DNA from: HIMB11 sp965657135
GTDB lineage: Bacteria; Pseudomonadota; Alphaproteobacteria; Rhodobacterales; Rhodobacteraceae
Assembly (NCBI GenBank): GCA_965657135.1
Contig: CBFHNF010000004.1
Coordinates: 62,001-126,000, forward strand
DNA length: 64,000 bases
Reading direction: 5' to 3'
The notes under the pieces are model-generated. The model was not told where the DNA came from. It saw only the letters and a program-made list of their open reading frames with translations, and did no database searches. How positions within the stretch are numbered: the first letter of the stretch is position 1; every line of letters starts with the position of its first letter. This document shows positions 36,701 to 44,227 of the stretch, one piece after another. Made by a program: the position numbers and the translations under genes.

Positions 36701-37954
36701 TTAATGCCCAAGTTCTTTTTGTTCGCGACGAATACGCCACGCGTTAAACACCATGTTTGGAACGACAGTTAACATCAACATTACCGCAATCGAAGCAAAC
36801 AGGTTGTCAACATTATCGCCCCCGATGGACCAATTATTTCGTGCGTTTTCCATCATTGTCGCCAACAGTAGCTTGTCGTCATCGTTTGCAGATAGTGCAT
36901 AGGGAATATCGAACACCTTAAGAACAAGGATAACGAGTGTTGTCCAAACCACTAAAACTGTCGAATAAATCTGCGGCAACTTCACCCGGAAAAATAGTTG
37001 GAACGGGTTCGCGCCATCAATTGTTGCGGCTTCAATCGTGTCTTGGGGTACACCACGAAGCGCTGCCGAAAATATGACCATCGCGAAACCGGTTTGCACC
37101 CAAACCAAAATCCACATCAGGAAGAAGTTACCCCAAAATTTTAAGTTATAGAGCGGCTCATTATATTCGGCCGTGTGGCCAAGAAGCGCCTTCAACAGAC
37201 CTATTTGGTATGACGGCGTTAACCCATTCAGCGTTTCTTGTGCTTCAATCCCGCCACCTGCAAAAATGTTGCGCCAGATGACTGCTGCGCCGACAAATGA
37301 AATTGCCAAGGGCACGAAAATAAATGTCTTAGCAACAATTCCCCAACGAACAGAGTCTGCCAATACGGCGATCAATAGGCCAAGAGAAATGCAGCATGTT
37401 GGTACCAGGATCAACCACATCAAGCTGTTTCGCATCGCTAAGCGGAACTGCAAATAACCAAGCGCCGACGAATCCCATAAAAATGCATAATTGCGAACCG
37501 TGGGCGTTCCGTCTGCTTCTTGGAAGGAAAGGCTCAGAGTTGAAAATGCTGGGACCAAAAGGAAAAGTAACAGCAAAACAAGTGCGGGACCGACGAAAAT
37601 CCATGGTTGGATTGCTTCGATAATTGTTGATTGGCGCCCCAACGAACCGCGCGAAGACACGCGAGCAAGCCCCATGTTGAGCCAGTTAGAAATCCAAAAA
37701 TATAAGAACGATATACCGACCGCGATAAAGATAGCGCGAATTGCAAATCCAATTTTTGAAAAACGCGCGATGGTGTCAAATTCAGGCAGCGACCATGCAT
37801 AAGTACGGTGCAACCAGATTCCCAAATTTGCAAATAAATCGTCGATTGGTCCTGTCGCAACAAATGCAACCACTGCAGTTGTTGGCAATAGAAACACCAC
37901 GGTTAAAAGAATAGCCAAACCATTGCCGGCGATTACAGGTCTGATTGATTGCAT
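36701..37954 (-). CDS. aglF: Alpha-glucoside ABC transporter permease AglF
   Basis: A 417-residue permease with two extra N-terminal helices and a linker before the usual six-helix core (from WIFVGPALVLLLLFLLVP). The EAA loop is EAATIDGANPFQLFFRVKLP. The start at 37954 (MQSIRPVIAGNG) is chosen because the in-frame region upstream is unlike any permease and runs into the hairpin and the end of aglE; the ribosome-binding site is weak. With AglG and AglK it imports alpha-glucosides bound by AglE. Confidence 0.88.
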   Translation of the reverse strand: MQSIRPVIAGNGLAILLTVVFLLPTTAVVAFVATGPIDDLFANLGIWLHRTYAWSLPEFDTIARFSKIGFAIRAIFIAVGISFLYFWISNWLNMGLARVSSRGSLGRQSTIIEAIQPWIFVGPALVLLLLFLLVPAFSTLSLSFQEADGTPTVRNYAFLWDSSALGYLQFRLAMRNSLMWLILVPTCCISLGLLIAVLADSVRWGIVAKTFIFVPLAISFVGAAVIWRNIFAGGGIEAQETLNGLTPSYQIGLLKALLGHTAEYNEPLYNLKFWGNFFLMWILVWVQTGFAMVIFSAALRGVPQDTIEAATIDGANPFQLFFRVKLPQIYSTVLVVWTTLVILVLKVFDIPYALSANDDDKLLLATMMENARNNWSIGGDNVDNLFASIAVMLMLTVVPNMVFNAWRIRREQKELGH

Positions 37955-37996
37955 GAGTAGTAGGTCCGAAACGATTGAAATATGTTTCAAGTTGTT

Positions 37997-38024
37997 GAAA
38001 GGGCGCCAGAAGTTGCGCCCTTTC
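37997..38024 (-). promoter_or_regulatory. Inter-cistronic stem-loop between aglE and aglF
   Basis: Perfect 10-bp inverted repeat GAAAGGGCGC / GCGCCCTTTC with an 8-nt loop, extendable by one T-A pair. No U-tract follows on the minus strand, so it is not a classic terminator. Hairpins in this position often protect the binding-protein mRNA and lower expression of the permease genes. Confidence 0.7.
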
Positions 38025-38048
38025 ACTATGATATATGCTATTGGGCGC

Positions 38049-39383
38049 TTATTTAATTGCGTCCCATGCTGCCTGAATGTTGTCGGCAGTTGTTTTTGCA
38101 TCTTGGCCGTTCGCAAACGCTGTCATTTCTGACCAGAACGCGCCCGCGCCGATTGCACCTGGCATAAGGTCAGAAGCGTCGAAGCGGAATGTTGTTGCGT
38201 TTGATAGAATCTCGCCTTGCTTACGAAGCGCAGGTGTCGCATATGCGTTTAGGTCTGCACCTTTGTGCGCAGTAAGGAATGTACCTTGTGACATCCATGC
38301 TTCGTGTGCTGATGCTTCTTTCATGTACTCAAAGAAGGCACGTGTCGCAGGTGAGTCCTTGGTCATTGTCCAAAGTGTACCTGCACCCAATACTGGGTTA
38401 CCTAGATCGATTGATGCGTATGGTGGGAAGTAGAAGAAGTCTGCTTCACCATTTGCAACTTCTTCACCCTTTTTCGGGAAGAACGCTGGAATGAATGACG
38501 CCTGACGGTGCATCATACAGCTTGCTGGTGATGAGAATAGACCTTTTGGCGCATCGCCAAAGAATGTTGTCGCAACTGAGGATGCACCACCCGCAACATA
38601 GTCGTCGTTGCGTGAGAATTGGCCATAAACTTCCATTGCGTTCAAAACTTCTGGGCTGTTGAACGGTAGATCGTTTGATACCCAGCGGTCATAATTTTCA
38701 GGAGACGTTGTGCGAAGCATGAGGTCTTCCATCCAGTCTGTCGCTGTCCAACCAGTCGCGTTGCCTGACTCTACGCCGATACACCAGGGTGTGTTTCCGT
38801 CTGCGACCATCTGATCAGACAGAGCAATCAATTCTTCCATTGTTGATGGAATTCCATAACCATTGTCTTCAAACTGCTCTGGTGAATACCAAACCAATGA
38901 TTTAAGGTCCATTTTGAACGCGAAGCCATAGAAATTTTTGACGCCATCCGCGTTTGCATATGTACCTAGGTCGACCCATGACTGACCTGCACCGTAGTTT
39001 GCCGCCATCCAGTCAGCTGATTCTTGGCCTAGTGGGACAAGGTGACCTTCTTTCGCCATGTCACCAGCCAAACCAGGCTGAGGGAAAATTGCGATGTTAG
39101 GTGCGTTGTTTGAACGAAGGTCTGCCACGATCAATGCCGCGAAATCACGAGAGCCAGAATATTTAACAACTGCGCCAGTCGCCTTTTCAAAGCAACTAAC
39201 TGTGTTTGTTAGCATCTCTTCATCTTTGCCTTCCATTGAGCCGGCGATTGTGATGACCTCACCGTCAAAGCGACCTAGGTCACCCAAAGCTGATGGTGTG
39301 TCACACACGTCAGCACTTGCAACTCCTGCAAGTGTGAAAGATGCAACAGCTGCCGCACCCAGTGTTTTGAAGTTGATAGTCAT
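38049..39383 (-). CDS. aglE: Alpha-glucoside ABC transporter, periplasmic binding protein AglE
   Basis: A 444-residue periplasmic protein with a clear Sec signal (MTINFKTLGAAAVASFTLAG..., cleavage after VASA) and the type I extracellular solute-binding fold, including FYGFAFKMDLKSLVWYSPEQF and the FPPYASIDLGNPVLGAG region. It captures alpha-glucosides such as sucrose, maltose or trehalose for AglFG. The ATG at 39383 has TTGGGAGAAA upstream. First gene of the operon, behind a promoter with an AglR operator. Confidence 0.92.
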   Translation of the reverse strand: MTINFKTLGAAAVASFTLAGVASADVCDTPSALGDLGRFDGEVITIAGSMEGKDEEMLTNTVSCFEKATGAVVKYSGSRDFAALIVADLRSNNAPNIAIFPQPGLAGDMAKEGHLVPLGQESADWMAANYGAGQSWVDLGTYANADGVKNFYGFAFKMDLKSLVWYSPEQFEDNGYGIPSTMEELIALSDQMVADGNTPWCIGVESGNATGWTATDWMEDLMLRTTSPENYDRWVSNDLPFNSPEVLNAMEVYGQFSRNDDYVAGGASSVATTFFGDAPKGLFSSPASCMMHRQASFIPAFFPKKGEEVANGEADFFYFPPYASIDLGNPVLGAGTLWTMTKDSPATRAFFEYMKEASAHEAWMSQGTFLTAHKGADLNAYATPALRKQGEILSNATTFRFDASDLMPGAIGAGAFWSEMTAFANGQDAKTTADNIQAAWDAIK

Positions 39384-39630
39384 AAAAATTTCTCCCAATT
39401 TTTTATGTTTGGTGCCATCCACCATTAGGAAAGAAGCGAACCGAAGGAACGCCCAATTCCGATATTTACCGCTAACATTTCCCCAATTTTGAGGTCAAGC
39501 AGCGCTCGCATTCAGCACGCGATTGGTACGATGTAGTGAGGAAATGTCTCACAAACCGTAACGCCATGCCTTCTCATTGCTAGGCAGACTATGCCCAAAC
39601 AAACAGAACGCGTAAAGCGAAAATACATGG

Positions 39631-39652
39631 GATAGGTGATTTTTTACCTATC
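39631..39652. repeat. 7-bp inverted repeat in the aglE leader
   Basis: GATAGGT (39631-39637) and ACCTATC (39646-39652) separated by 8 nt. It lies in the expected 5' untranslated region of aglE, about 250 nt before the start, and could be an RNA hairpin or a second protein site. Function not known. Confidence 0.5.
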
Positions 39653-39666
39653 AGAAACCAAAAATT

Positions 39667-39682
39667 TTCAAAGCGCTTTGAA
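39667..39682. promoter_or_regulatory. AglR (LacI-family) operator, perfect palindrome
   Basis: TTCAAAGCGCTTTGAA is a perfect 16-bp palindrome with the central CG typical of LacI/GalR operators. It lies just downstream of a candidate aglE promoter, where a bound repressor would block transcription. The regulator gene aglR is adjacent. Confidence 0.82.
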
Positions 39683-39689
39683 TACAAAA

Positions 39690-39720
39690 TCGTAAAGCAA
39701 AATATTCAAAGATATGTCAA
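39690..39720 (-). promoter_or_regulatory. Candidate aglE promoter
   Basis: On the minus strand a perfect -35 TTGACA (39715-39720) is followed, about 18 nt later, by a poor -10 (TTTACG region, 39691-39697). The predicted start would fall at the edge of the palindromic operator 39667-39682. Confidence 0.4.
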
Positions 39721-39826
39721 GCACAAAATTTGGTTATGCATTACAAAATATGGCATTATAACAGTGTAGACGGATGAATAATTAAAATATAAAAAGATTC
39801 AGCGTCGGGAGAACTCTCACCATAAA

Positions 39827-39842
39827 TTGAAACCGCTTTGAA
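39827..39842. promoter_or_regulatory. Second AglR operator, imperfect, before aglR
   Basis: TTGAAACCGCTTTGAA differs from the perfect operator at 39667 in two positions. It sits 13 nt before the aglR start and suggests autoregulation, possibly with looping between the two sites 160 bp apart (centre to centre). Confidence 0.65.
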
Positions 39843-39855
39843 TCAGGAGTGAAAA

Positions 39856-40878
39856 GTGAACCTGAAAGAGTTGTCAGAACTTTTGGGAATCTCTCAGACC
39901 ACGATTTCACGTGCGTTGAATGGGTATCCTGAGGTGAGCGAAAATACACGTCGGAAAGTGGAAGAAGCCGCGCGCAAGCACAACTATATTCCGAATCGTG
40001 GCGCGTCCTCTCTGGCAACAGGTCGTTCGATGACGATTGGTCATGTTTTGCCAGAATCGACGAGTCACGAATTGGTCAATCCGATTTTTGCCGATTTTAT
40101 TGCGGGTGCGTCAGAAATATATAAAACGTGCAATTATGATATGCTGTTTTCGTTTGTTAAAGAAAGCGATGGATCAGATATTTACGGATCCCTATTACGT
40201 CGTGGTGCAGTCGATGGTGTGGTCGTTCAAGCGCCAAAAGTTAATGATGAACGCATTCAAATTTTACAAAATGTCGGTTTACCCTTTGTTGTCCACGGGC
40301 GTTCCTCAAGTGCAGATGCGAACTATAGTTGGGTTGACGTAAATAACAAACGCGCGTTTCAACGAGCAACGGATTTTTTGCTGGATCTGGGACACAGGCG
40401 AATTGCGCTGATAAATGGATTAGAAACCTTGGATTTTGCGCAGCGGCGTTTTTTGGGGTTCCAAACCGCAATTGAGGCACGGGGCTTGTCAATTGAATCC
40501 GATCTTACTCGCAATTCTGAAATGACTGAAATATTTGGCTATCAAACTGCGCGTGAAATGTTGTCATTGCCAAAACCGCCGACAGCAATACTGGTGGCAT
40601 CTATGATTTCGGCTCTTGGTGTGCGCAGAGCTGTCCAGGATTGTGGGCTTGTCGCAGGAAAAGATGTGTCAATTGTAACGCACGACGATGAATTGTCATA
40701 CCTTCGCAATGGTCAAGACGTTCCAATATTCACTGCTACACGTTCATCAGTCCGCGAAGCGGGTAGAATTGTTGCCCAAACTCTGATGCATAGAATCGAA
40801 AATCCTGATGCACCCAAGCGGGAAATATTGCTTGAAGCAGAGCTTGTGGTTGGATCGTCGACGGGCCCTGTTCAATAG
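39856..40878 (+). CDS. aglR: LacI-family transcriptional regulator of the alpha-glucoside operon
   Basis: A 340-residue LacI-type repressor. The N-terminal helix-turn-helix and hinge are MNLKELSELLGISQTTISRA...NYIPNRGASSLATG, followed by a periplasmic-binding-protein-like sugar domain. GTG start at 39856 with AGGAG 9 nt upstream. Divergent from aglE, with a perfect LacI-type palindrome between, so it most likely represses the agl operon until an alpha-glucoside binds. Confidence 0.9.
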   Translation: MNLKELSELLGISQTTISRALNGYPEVSENTRRKVEEAARKHNYIPNRGASSLATGRSMTIGHVLPESTSHELVNPIFADFIAGASEIYKTCNYDMLFSFVKESDGSDIYGSLLRRGAVDGVVVQAPKVNDERIQILQNVGLPFVVHGRSSSADANYSWVDVNNKRAFQRATDFLLDLGHRRIALINGLETLDFAQRRFLGFQTAIEARGLSIESDLTRNSEMTEIFGYQTAREMLSLPKPPTAILVASMISALGVRRAVQDCGLVAGKDVSIVTHDDELSYLRNGQDVPIFTATRSSVREAGRIVAQTLMHRIENPDAPKREILLEAELVVGSSTGPVQ

Positions 40879-40908
40879 ATCCTGTTTTTGGCGAATTCAG
40901 TGTTTCGC

Positions 40909-41385
40909 CTAGGCCGATTTGTATTCGCCGGACGCAAAGATTAGTGGCGATTTATTGCTCTTTGAAAATTCGGTGACTTTACCCACGATTATTGAGTGGT
41001 CGCCCCCATCAAAAACAGCATGCTTGCTGCAGACGAACTGCGCAGCGCAACCGGCAAGATAGGGACTTCCAGAAATTGTATATTGCCAACTTATAGTCTC
41101 AGGGCCCTGAGCGGTTTTTGCAAATTCAGTGCATAAGTCTAGTTGATCGTGCGCCGCAACATGAATGACATATTCTTCCGCATTTACAAATGTGTCGTAT
41201 CGGCGTGATGATTTTGCTGGCGACCACAGGACAAGCGGTGGATCAAGAGAAAGACTTGAAAAGCTGTTCGCTGTGATACCCATTGGTCCATCGGGACCCG
41301 CGCATGTAATAACCGTCACACCAGTTGCAAAAGTTCCTAAAGCGTCGCGAAATGCACGCTGATCTAAGTTCGTAGCAGTCGTCAT
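40909..41385 (-). CDS. smoA: Flavin reductase family protein, probable SmoA (FMN reductase of sulfoquinovose monooxygenase)
   Basis: A 158-residue flavin reductase-like protein with FRDALGTFATGVTVITC and MGITANSFSSLSLDPPLVLW. Such reductases supply FMNH2 to a partner monooxygenase. It is last in an operon with an SmoB-like reductase and an SmoC-like monooxygenase, the same set as smoABC in Agrobacterium, which supports the role. 8 nt separate it from the gene upstream. The symbol is an inference from context. Confidence 0.78.
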   Translation of the reverse strand: MTTATNLDQRAFRDALGTFATGVTVITCAGPDGPMGITANSFSSLSLDPPLVLWSPAKSSRRYDTFVNAEEYVIHVAAHDQLDLCTEFAKTAQGPETISWQYTISGSPYLAGCAAQFVCSKHAVFDGGDHSIIVGKVTEFSKSNKSPLIFASGEYKSA

Positions 41386-41393
41386 TATGATCC

Positions 41394-42284
41394 CTAAGCA
41401 ACCTCACGCCCAAGCGCAGCGGTGTAAATTTCGTACCATGTTTGGCGATCCATTTTTACGTCCAGTGCGGATGACATGCCCTTTATCCGTTCAATAGAAT
41501 TTGTACCTAATACAGGTAGTATTCGAGAGGGGTGTGCCAAGAGCCATGCGATTGCAACTGCGGTTTCATCGACATTATTTTTCGTAGCAACCTTTCCCAA
41601 CGCGTCCATGACGGCTGGGTGTTCGCCAGAGAATAACGCACCGCCAGCCAAAGGTGACCATGCCATCAATGGTGTACCGATGCGCTGATGAAACGCGATA
41701 TCGCCGTTTACGAACGCATCATGTGCTAAGACGCTTAGTTCAATTTGGTTGGTTGAGAGCTGATTTTTCATTGCAGATTGAAGCAATTCCCAGTCATAGG
41801 GTCGAAAGTTAGATACGCCCACACTTCGAACTTTGCCCGACGCAATAACCTCATCTAGCGCCGCTCCTGTTTCGTGATGGTCCATTAAGGGATCAGGACG
41901 GTGGATCAGCAAGAGGTCAATATGATCAATTCCCATCAGGCGGAGCGAGTGATCGACTGAAGACAAAATATGCGAGCGTGACGTGTCATAATATTTTACA
42001 GGTGCGTCCGAATATCGTCCGACGGGTGCAACAATATCACATTTGGTGACGATTTCCATTTTGTCGCGCAGATGCGTACCTGCCAATGCATTACCTAATA
42101 TTTCTTCGGCCTCGTATCCACCATAAATATCGGCCTGATCAAAAGATGTAATTCCTTGATCTAGGCTGGCGTCGATCTTTGCGCGTACATGCTCGGCAGA
42201 TGTATTATTATCATCGCCCAAACGCCACATGCCATATACAATCCGAGAAAGGCTGACCTCGTTATTAAGGGAAATACGGTCCAT
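41394..42284 (-). CDS. smoB: Aldo/keto reductase, probable SmoB (6-oxo-glucose reductase)
   Basis: A 296-residue AKR-fold protein. The opening SLSRIVYGMWRLGDD and the motif DQADIYGGYEAEEILG contain the catalytic Asp and Tyr; IVTKCDIVAPVGRYS has the Lys, and LLLIHRPDPLMD the His. From memory of Agrobacterium SmoB, the whole length including the C-terminal ALGREVA looks closely alike. In that pathway SmoB reduces 6-dehydroglucose, left after desulfonation of sulfoquinovose, to glucose. Its stop side is 8 nt from smoA, and its start overlaps the smoC stop by 1 nt. Confidence 0.8.
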   Translation of the reverse strand: MDRISLNNEVSLSRIVYGMWRLGDDNNTSAEHVRAKIDASLDQGITSFDQADIYGGYEAEEILGNALAGTHLRDKMEIVTKCDIVAPVGRYSDAPVKYYDTSRSHILSSVDHSLRLMGIDHIDLLLIHRPDPLMDHHETGAALDEVIASGKVRSVGVSNFRPYDWELLQSAMKNQLSTNQIELSVLAHDAFVNGDIAFHQRIGTPLMAWSPLAGGALFSGEHPAVMDALGKVATKNNVDETAVAIAWLLAHPSRILPVLGTNSIERIKGMSSALDVKMDRQTWYEIYTAALGREVA

Positions 42285-43438
42285 TATTTTCTCTCTCCTT
42301 GGCCCAGTGGTGTCATTGGTAAATCAGCAGGCACGCGTCCATACGCATGCGGAAGCGAGCAGGTCTTCATGTTTGGCAGAACCTTGGTTCCGAAATGCTT
42401 ACATTCTTCAATATGTGGATAACCCGACAAAATGAAAGCGCGGACACCCATTTTTTGGTAGGCCTCTAATTCACTTAGTACTTGATCTGCAGATCCCACA
42501 ATTGCGGCTCCACATCCAGATCGGGCACGACCAATCCCCGTCCATAAATGGGGTTCAACGTACCCAAACTCGTCTGCGTAATCACGGTTTTTTGCTTGAT
42601 GAGATACGCCAAGTGATGTGCTATCCAATGCGCGATCTCGAATCTTGCGACCATGTTCATCATCTAATTTTGAAACGATATATTCTGCATATTCTTTGGC
42701 CTCGGCTTCGGTATCACGTACAATAACGTGCACGCGCAATCCGTAATCCAATGTTCGATCATATCGATCTGCGACTGCATTAACGGCCTTCATGCGTTCT
42801 GCAATCTGATCTTTGGGTTCTGGCCACATCAAATATACATCACAATGCTTGCCACATAATTCCAACGCAGCGGGGGAATACCCACCAAAATATAGCAAAG
42901 GTCCCCCTGTTTGATAGGGTTTTGCCGGATCTGTGGTTAGGCCTTGAAAATTGTAAATATCACCTTGATAGTTGATTTCGTCTTGTGACCAGGCCTGCTT
43001 TAGAATCTCGACAACCTCGCGGGAACGTTGATACCGGTATTCACTATCGGCCTTTTCTCCTGGAAAATCGCTGCTGATGATATTTACGGTCAAGCGACCC
43101 TTCATCATGTGATCCAGAGTGGCGATTGTGCGGGCCAACATGATGGGTTGCATTTCTCCACACCGTACCGCGGCCAACATATTGATACGATCAGTAATCG
43201 GAGCGCAGCCTGCGACAAAGCTAAGTGTGTCCTGACCAACTTGGTAGGATGAAGGGCACAGTATATTGCGAAATCCATGATCTTCCGCTGTTTTGACAAT
43301 GCTGCTGCAGTGATCCCAAGATGAACGCAATGCGCCATCTGGCTGACCCAAGAATTGGTAATCGTCGGAACACAGCGCCGAAAACCAAGACACCTCAACT
43401 GCGTCTAGATCAGGTGATGTAATTGGAACAACTGTCAT
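42284..43438 (-). CDS. smoC: Flavin-dependent (LLM class) sulfonate monooxygenase, probable SmoC
   Basis: A 384-residue bacterial-luciferase-type monooxygenase related to SsuD: ARTIATLDHMMKGRLTVNII, the LYFGGYSPAALELCGKHCDVY block and LRVHVIVRDTEAEA follow SsuD's order. In the oxidative sulfoquinovose pathway SmoC uses FMNH2 and O2 to release sulfite from sulfoquinovose. The ATG at 43438 has GAGGTG just upstream; an ATG five codons earlier is possible. First gene of the smoCBA operon, divergent from a GntR regulator. Alkanesulfonate as substrate is the main alternative. Confidence 0.8.
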   Translation of the reverse strand: MTVVPITSPDLDAVEVSWFSALCSDDYQFLGQPDGALRSSWDHCSSIVKTAEDHGFRNILCPSSYQVGQDTLSFVAGCAPITDRINMLAAVRCGEMQPIMLARTIATLDHMMKGRLTVNIISSDFPGEKADSEYRYQRSREVVEILKQAWSQDEINYQGDIYNFQGLTTDPAKPYQTGGPLLYFGGYSPAALELCGKHCDVYLMWPEPKDQIAERMKAVNAVADRYDRTLDYGLRVHVIVRDTEAEAKEYAEYIVSKLDDEHGRKIRDRALDSTSLGVSHQAKNRDYADEFGYVEPHLWTGIGRARSGCGAAIVGSADQVLSELEAYQKMGVRAFILSGYPHIEECKHFGTKVLPNMKTCSLPHAYGRVPADLPMTPLGQGERK

Positions 43439-43489
43439 GGACACCTCATGCATTCAATTACCCCTTGCGTAGCATCAGAATTGTAGTAG

Positions 43490-43506
43490 ATCAATAGTAT
43501 ATCAAT
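43490..43506. repeat. Direct repeat ATCAAT in the smoC-gntR spacer
   Basis: ATCAAT occurs at 43490-43495 and 43501-43506, start-to-start 11 bp (one helical turn), within the 85-bp divergent spacer, flanked by AGAATT (43477-43482) and AATTCT (43510-43515). A possible binding site for the adjacent GntR regulator; not proven. Confidence 0.3.
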
Positions 43507-43523
43507 TTTAATTCTTAAGTCTG

Positions 43524-44219
43524 ATGAGCACACAACAAAGCCTGCCAAAATATCTTCAAATTAGTGAACTGTTGATCCGTGAAATTGCTGCGGGACGACT
43601 TGAAGATGGTGCGCGGTTGCCTACAGAGCGTGACCTTTCTGCACAGCTGTCAACATCTGTGGGCACGCTGCGAAAATCACTTGCTGAGCTTGAACGTCAA
43701 GGACTTCTAGAGCGGGTGCAGGGATCAGGTAATTACATCCGCACGAAATCTGAAATTAGTTCGATATATTCGTTTTTCCGTGTCGAACTGCTCGATGGTG
43801 GCGGACTACCGAGGGCAGAAGTTTTAGATGTCTCAAAAGAGACAAAACCTACTAGTTTTCCCTTGTTTGGCTCTAATACCGCAGGATTTCGAATTCGTCG
43901 GATGCGATATTTGAATGATATTCCGGCGGTTTTGGAAGAGATTTGGTTAGATGCGGATCACGCAAATAAAATAACGCCAGCCGATCTTAATGAGGCGTTG
44001 TATGTATACTATCGAAAATCACTCAACATTTGGATAACCAGGGTTGAAGATCGAATTGGGATTGATGAAAAACCCAATTGGTGCCCCAAAACACTTGCGC
44101 TTCCTGTGAATGCAGTGTGTGTACACCGACTAGGGTTCAATCAGTTTGATCAACCTGTTGAATTTTCCAAAAGTTGGATCAACTCAAAAGTCGCGCAATA
44201 TGTGGCACGCATAAAGTAG
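43524..44219 (+). CDS. GntR-family (HutC/UTRA type) transcriptional regulator
   Basis: A 231-residue regulator: winged helix-turn-helix at residues 8-75 (LPKYLQISELLIREIAAG, LPTERDLSAQLSTSVGTLRK) and a C-terminal UTRA ligand-binding domain (FRIRRMRYLNDIPAVLEEIW). UTRA regulators usually respond to sugars or sugar phosphates. Divergent from smoCBA and 8 nt before the Gfo/Idh gene, so it probably controls both. The ligand may be sulfoquinovose or a derivative (inference). Confidence 0.88.
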   Translation: MSTQQSLPKYLQISELLIREIAAGRLEDGARLPTERDLSAQLSTSVGTLRKSLAELERQGLLERVQGSGNYIRTKSEISSIYSFFRVELLDGGGLPRAEVLDVSKETKPTSFPLFGSNTAGFRIRRMRYLNDIPAVLEEIWLDADHANKITPADLNEALYVYYRKSLNIWITRVEDRIGIDEKPNWCPKTLALPVNAVCVHRLGFNQFDQPVEFSKSWINSKVAQYVARIK

Positions 44220-44227
44220 GAGCAGTC

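Larger units (their letters stand above)
39384..39855. other. Divergent aglE-aglR intergenic region (472 bp)
   Basis: Holds two AglR operators, a candidate promoter for each direction (a TATAAC -10 at 39757-39762 could serve aglR), a GATAGGT inverted repeat, and a direct repeat CGTAAAGC followed by A-rich sequence at 39611-39618 and 39691-39698, exactly 80 bp apart. No ORF of interest; the long aglE-side leader (about 300 nt) is unexplained. Confidence 0.6.

Noticed and set aside
40890..40909. Terminator between aglR and smoA
   Set aside because: A GGCGAA/TTCGCC hairpin exists, but neither strand has a T-tract after it.
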